From: Brevundimonas sp.
Lineage (GTDB): Bacteria; Pseudomonadota; Alphaproteobacteria; Caulobacterales; Caulobacteraceae
NCBI RefSeq assembly: GCF_031082345.1
Contig: NZ_JAVHLH010000102.1
Location: forward strand, 1 to 9,006
DNA: 9,006 bases
Direction of reading: 5' to 3'
Of this stretch, positions 7,379 to 9,006 are shown piece by piece. A program made the position numbers and the translations under genes. Every line of letters begins with the position of its first letter. Within the stretch, counting starts at the first letter, position 1. The notes under the pieces are model-generated. The model ran no database searches. It saw only the letters and a list, made by a program, of their open reading frames with translations, and was not told the DNA's origin.

Positions 7379-7389
7379 TGAAATTTCAG
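7378..7389. promoter_or_regulatory. 12-base perfect palindrome at the edge of the lgt promoter
   Basis: CTGAAATTTCAG is a perfect even palindrome whose first base overlaps the candidate -35 of the lgt promoter. It is AT-rich in a very GC-rich region, the look of a dimeric regulator's operator. No specific regulator is recognised. Confidence 0.4.
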
Positions 7390-7422
7390 CAACCGGCGCG
7401 CCCAAATGCCGCCACCTCGATC

Positions 7423-7450
7423 CTCGACAGCAAGGTTTCGTTCACCATAT
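7423..7450 (+). promoter_or_regulatory. Candidate promoter for ubiK
   Basis: CTCGAC (7423-7428), a 16-base spacer and CCATAT (7445-7450) match the alphaproteobacterial consensus CTTGAC-N17-CTATAT at 5 of 6 positions each. Transcription would start near 7457, about 43 bases before the ubiK ATG. Prediction by eye. Confidence 0.35.
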
Positions 7451-7453
7451 CGG

Positions 7454-7478
7454 GCAACCATCCGTTAACGACGGTTGC
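7454..7478. repeat. Dyad GCAACC-N13-GGTTGC in the ubiK leader
   Basis: Six-base inverted arms at 7454-7459 and 7473-7478 surround an inner 8-base palindrome, CGTTAACG (7463-7470), offset by half a base. The element falls at or just after the predicted ubiK transcription start. It could be an operator or an RNA hairpin; which one is unknown. Confidence 0.4.
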
Positions 7479-7499
7479 TTGCCTGAGTCGGAGAGTTCC

Positions 7500-7775
7500 A
7501 TGCAGACCCGCAATCCCATCCTCGACGAGTTCGCCAAGCTGACCACCGGGGCGATGGGACTGGCCCAGGCCGCCGGCGAGGAGGCCAAGACCGCCTTCCG
7601 CGCCCAGGCCGATCGCTTCGCCGCCGACATGGATCTGGTCCGTCGCGACGAGTTCGACGCCCTGAAGGCCGAGATCGCGGCCCTGAGGGCCGAAATCGCC
7701 ACCCTGAAGGGGGCGAAGAAGCCTCAAAAGGGAACGTCCACAGCGGCTTCTCCCGCACAGGACGCAGCCGGTTGA
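7500..7775 (+). CDS. ubiK: Accessory factor UbiK family protein (BMFP / YqiC-like)
   Basis: Small factor of the UbiK (formerly YqiC, BMFP) family. In E. coli it helps ubiquinone biosynthesis, forming a complex with UbiJ; related proteins have membrane-fusogenic activity in vitro. The 91 residues have an amphipathic N-terminal helix (about 5-45, NPILDEFAKLTTGAMGLAQ onward). A coiled-coil segment follows (about 50-70, FDALKAEIAALRAEIATL), with regular Leu/Ile spacing, then a Lys- and Ala-rich tail. The ATG at 7500 is preferred over the in-frame TTG at 7479, because GGAG lies six bases upstream of the ATG and family proteins begin close to this point. It faces away from lgt and precedes the YbjN gene by 64 bases. 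Family match is good; a ubiquinone role in this organism is inferred from the family. Confidence 0.87.
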   Translation: MQTRNPILDEFAKLTTGAMGLAQAAGEEAKTAFRAQADRFAADMDLVRRDEFDALKAEIAALRAEIATLKGAKKPQKGTSTAASPAQDAAG

Positions 7776-7778
7776 GCC

Positions 7779-7821
7779 GAATCTGCGAACCCGCCTACCG
7801 TTCGACCAGAGGGCGTGAGTC
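7779..7821. promoter_or_regulatory. Pair of GANTC sites in the ubiK-ybjN gap
   Basis: GAATC at 7779-7783 and GAGTC at 7817-7821 both lie in the 64-base gap; a further GAGTC is at 7485-7489 just before ubiK. They are possible CcrM methylation sites. GANTC also occurs inside coding sequence in this window, so placement may be chance. Confidence 0.25.
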
Positions 7822-7839
7822 GCGCCCGGAGACGCCTTG

Positions 7840-8343
7840 ATGAACACCGCCCGGCCCGAAGAAACAGAGCTGCCCTACGATCCCCTGGATGTCGTGGAGC
7901 ATGTTCTGGTGGCCGAGAACCTGCCGTTCGACCGCACCGACGAAGGCGATCTGGCCTTCGCCCTCGCCGGCGACTGGAAGGACTATGAGTTGTGGTTCGC
8001 CTGGCGGCCCGAGGGCGACTGCCTGCAGCTGTGCTGCGCCCTCGACCTGCAGGCCTCCAAGGCGCGTCGGGCCGCCGCCTATGAGCTGGTCGGCCTGATC
8101 AACCAGCGCACCTGGATGGGGCATTTCGAGGTCTGGGCCGAGGACGGCGAGATCGTCTTCCGCCACTCGCTGGCCCTGCCGATGGGCGAGCGCCCGACCC
8201 TGGGCCAGGCGGCCTCGATGATCGACGCGGCGGTCGAGGCGGCGGATCGCTACTACCCCGCCTTCGACTTCATGATCCGCGGCAACAAGAAGCCGCAGGA
8301 GGCGATCGACTCTTGCCTCTTCGAAACGGTCGGCTCAGCCTGA
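7840..8343 (+). CDS. YbjN domain-containing protein
   Basis: A 167-residue soluble protein of the YbjN family (type III secretion chaperone-like alpha/beta fold). In E. coli YbjN affects motility, biofilm and stress phenotypes, but its molecular function is not settled. Visible features are an N-terminal helix (PLDVVEHVLVAENLPFDR, 15-32), a strand-rich centre with DYELWFAWRPEGDCLQLCCALDL (48-70), YELVGLINQRTWMGHFEVWAEDGEIVFRHSLAL (81-113), and a C-terminal helical part ending near FDFMIRGNKKPQEAI. No signal peptide or membrane segment is seen. The ATG at 7840 has GGAG eight bases upstream and is preferred to the TTG codon just before it. The proC start follows the stop by 4 bases, so the two are very likely co-transcribed. 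Three Cys residues (61, 65, 66) cluster in the central strands; significance unknown. Confidence 0.87.
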   Translation: MNTARPEETELPYDPLDVVEHVLVAENLPFDRTDEGDLAFALAGDWKDYELWFAWRPEGDCLQLCCALDLQASKARRAAAYELVGLINQRTWMGHFEVWAEDGEIVFRHSLALPMGERPTLGQAASMIDAAVEAADRYYPAFDFMIRGNKKPQEAIDSCLFETVGSA

Positions 8344-8347
8344 GGGC

Positions 8348-9006
8348 ATGACGAACTCAAAATCGAACGGCGCCGTGGTCCTGGTGGGCTGCGGTCGCCT
8401 CGGATCGGCGATTCTCGAGGGGTGGCTGGCGACATCGACCGTCGCGCCGGCGGATCTGATAATCCTGACCCCGTCGGACAAGCCCGCGACCGAGGCGGCG
8501 CGGGCGCGCGGCGCGAGGATCAATCCGCCGCTGGACGCGCTGGGTGAGGCGCGCGCCGTGGTGCTGGCGGTCAAACCGGCGAAATGGCGAGACGCCATCG
8601 CGCCGACGCTCGACCATCTGCCCGCGGACGCCGCCGTCATCTCGGTGATGGCGGGCGTCAGGGCGGACCAGATCGCCGGCGTCTCCGGCCGACCGGTGGC
8701 CCGGGTGATGCCGACCACGGCCGTGGCCCAGGCTCGCGGCGTCGCCAGTCTGTGGTCGGATGACGCCGGCGTCCGCGAGACGGCCCGGGGCCTGTTCGCC
8801 GCCATCGCCGATGTGGTGGACCTGCCCGCCGAGGACGTCATGGACGCCGCCACGGCGACCGCCGGGTCCGCGCCGGCCTTCATCTACGCCTTCGTTCAGG
8901 CCCTGGCCCGGGCGGGCGAGGCGCAGGGCCTGTCCCGTGACGCCGCCGCGCGCCAGCCGCTCGGCGGCCGCTGCGGTCTTGGCCATCTGCATGAGCGAGA
9001 GCATCC
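8348..9006 (+). CDS. proC: Pyrroline-5-carboxylate reductase ProC, 3' end outside the window, apparent frameshift near 8942-8954
   Basis: NAD(P)H-dependent enzyme making L-proline from 1-pyrroline-5-carboxylate in the cytoplasm. The ATG at 8348 follows the YbjN gene by 4 bases. The N-terminal Rossmann fold begins VVLVGCGRLGSAILEGW, with the Gly14-x-Gly16-x2-Gly19 dinucleotide motif. AVKPAKW near residues 75-81 corresponds to the family VKP block. RVMPTTAVAQARGVASLW stands where most homologues have RxMPNTP, and TATAGSAPAFIYAFVQALARAGEAQGL matches the substrate/dimer region, usually ALSGSGPAY. Through residue 202 the reading is ProC-like. From codon 203 (8954) it turns into Gly-, Arg- and His-rich sequence with poor third-position GC. 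The +1 frame from 8952 instead gives an Ala-rich helix (ASRSAAAAVLAICMSESI) with high third-position GC. A small indel at the GC-rich run 8942-8954 is likely. Family call is firm; intactness is not. Confidence 0.88.
   Translation, partial: MTNSKSNGAVVLVGCGRLGSAILEGWLATSTVAPADLIILTPSDKPATEAARARGARINPPLDALGEARAVVLAVKPAKWRDAIAPTLDHLPADAAVISVMAGVRADQIAGVSGRPVARVMPTTAVAQARGVASLWSDDAGVRETARGLFAAIADVVDLPAEDVMDAATATAGSAPAFIYAFVQALARAGEAQGLSRDAAARQPLGGRCGLGHLHEREH

Noticed and set aside
8357..9004. Open frame of 215 codons antisense to proC
   Set aside because: Composition is that of a shadow frame, while the plus strand has clear ProC motifs over the same bases.
1..9006. Possible defence, secretion, phage or other novel multi-gene system
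   Set aside because: Every substantial coding region is assigned to a known housekeeping or envelope family, and no transposase, integrase, toxin-antitoxin or direct-repeat array was seen.

Overview
The window reads as a stretch of conserved chromosome from a GC-rich alphaproteobacterium of the Caulobacterales, most likely Caulobacter- or Brevundimonas-like. This rests on three things. The FtsZ N-terminus and C-terminal peptide are of the Caulobacter type. The region before ftsZ holds candidate CtrA, CcrM (GANTC) and DnaA sites, the regulators known to act on ftsZ in Caulobacter. The gene neighbourhoods lgt-midA-pgeF and ubiK-ybjN-proC are familiar from alphaproteobacteria. The genus is an inference. 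No mobile element, CRISPR array, tRNA or rRNA was seen, and no gap between genes exceeds 300 bases.

Layout. Bases 1-1598 (+) carry the C-terminal beta-barrel of a TonB-dependent outer-membrane receptor, cut by the window start and closed by a strong intrinsic terminator at 1624-1652. A 244-base regulatory gap leads to ftsZ (1843-3447, +). A GC-rich hairpin follows ftsZ, and then lpxC (3641-4540, +), which starts with TTG. Convergent to lpxC is a tight minus-strand operon, read lgt (7319-6414), midA (6413-5325), pgeF (5322-4552). Its genes are separated by 0 and 2 bases, and each ribosome binding site lies in the end of the gene before it. A 180-base divergent gap separates lgt from a plus-strand set: ubiK (7500-7775), a YbjN-family gene (7840-8343) and proC (8348 to the window end). 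The proC reading appears to slip frame about 50 bases before the edge.

How the genes fit together. Most of the window serves the cell envelope and division: FtsZ builds the division ring, LpxC commits to lipid A synthesis, Lgt starts lipoprotein maturation, PgeF guards peptidoglycan precursor composition, and the receptor imports nutrients across the outer membrane. MidA (respiratory complex I assembly) and UbiK (ubiquinone biosynthesis) serve the respiratory chain, and ProC makes proline. I see no undescribed multi-gene system. The points most worth a second look are the cell-cycle-type regulatory cluster before ftsZ, the apparent proC frameshift, the repeated stop/ribosome-site fusion in the lgt operon, and the symmetric elements between lgt and ubiK.
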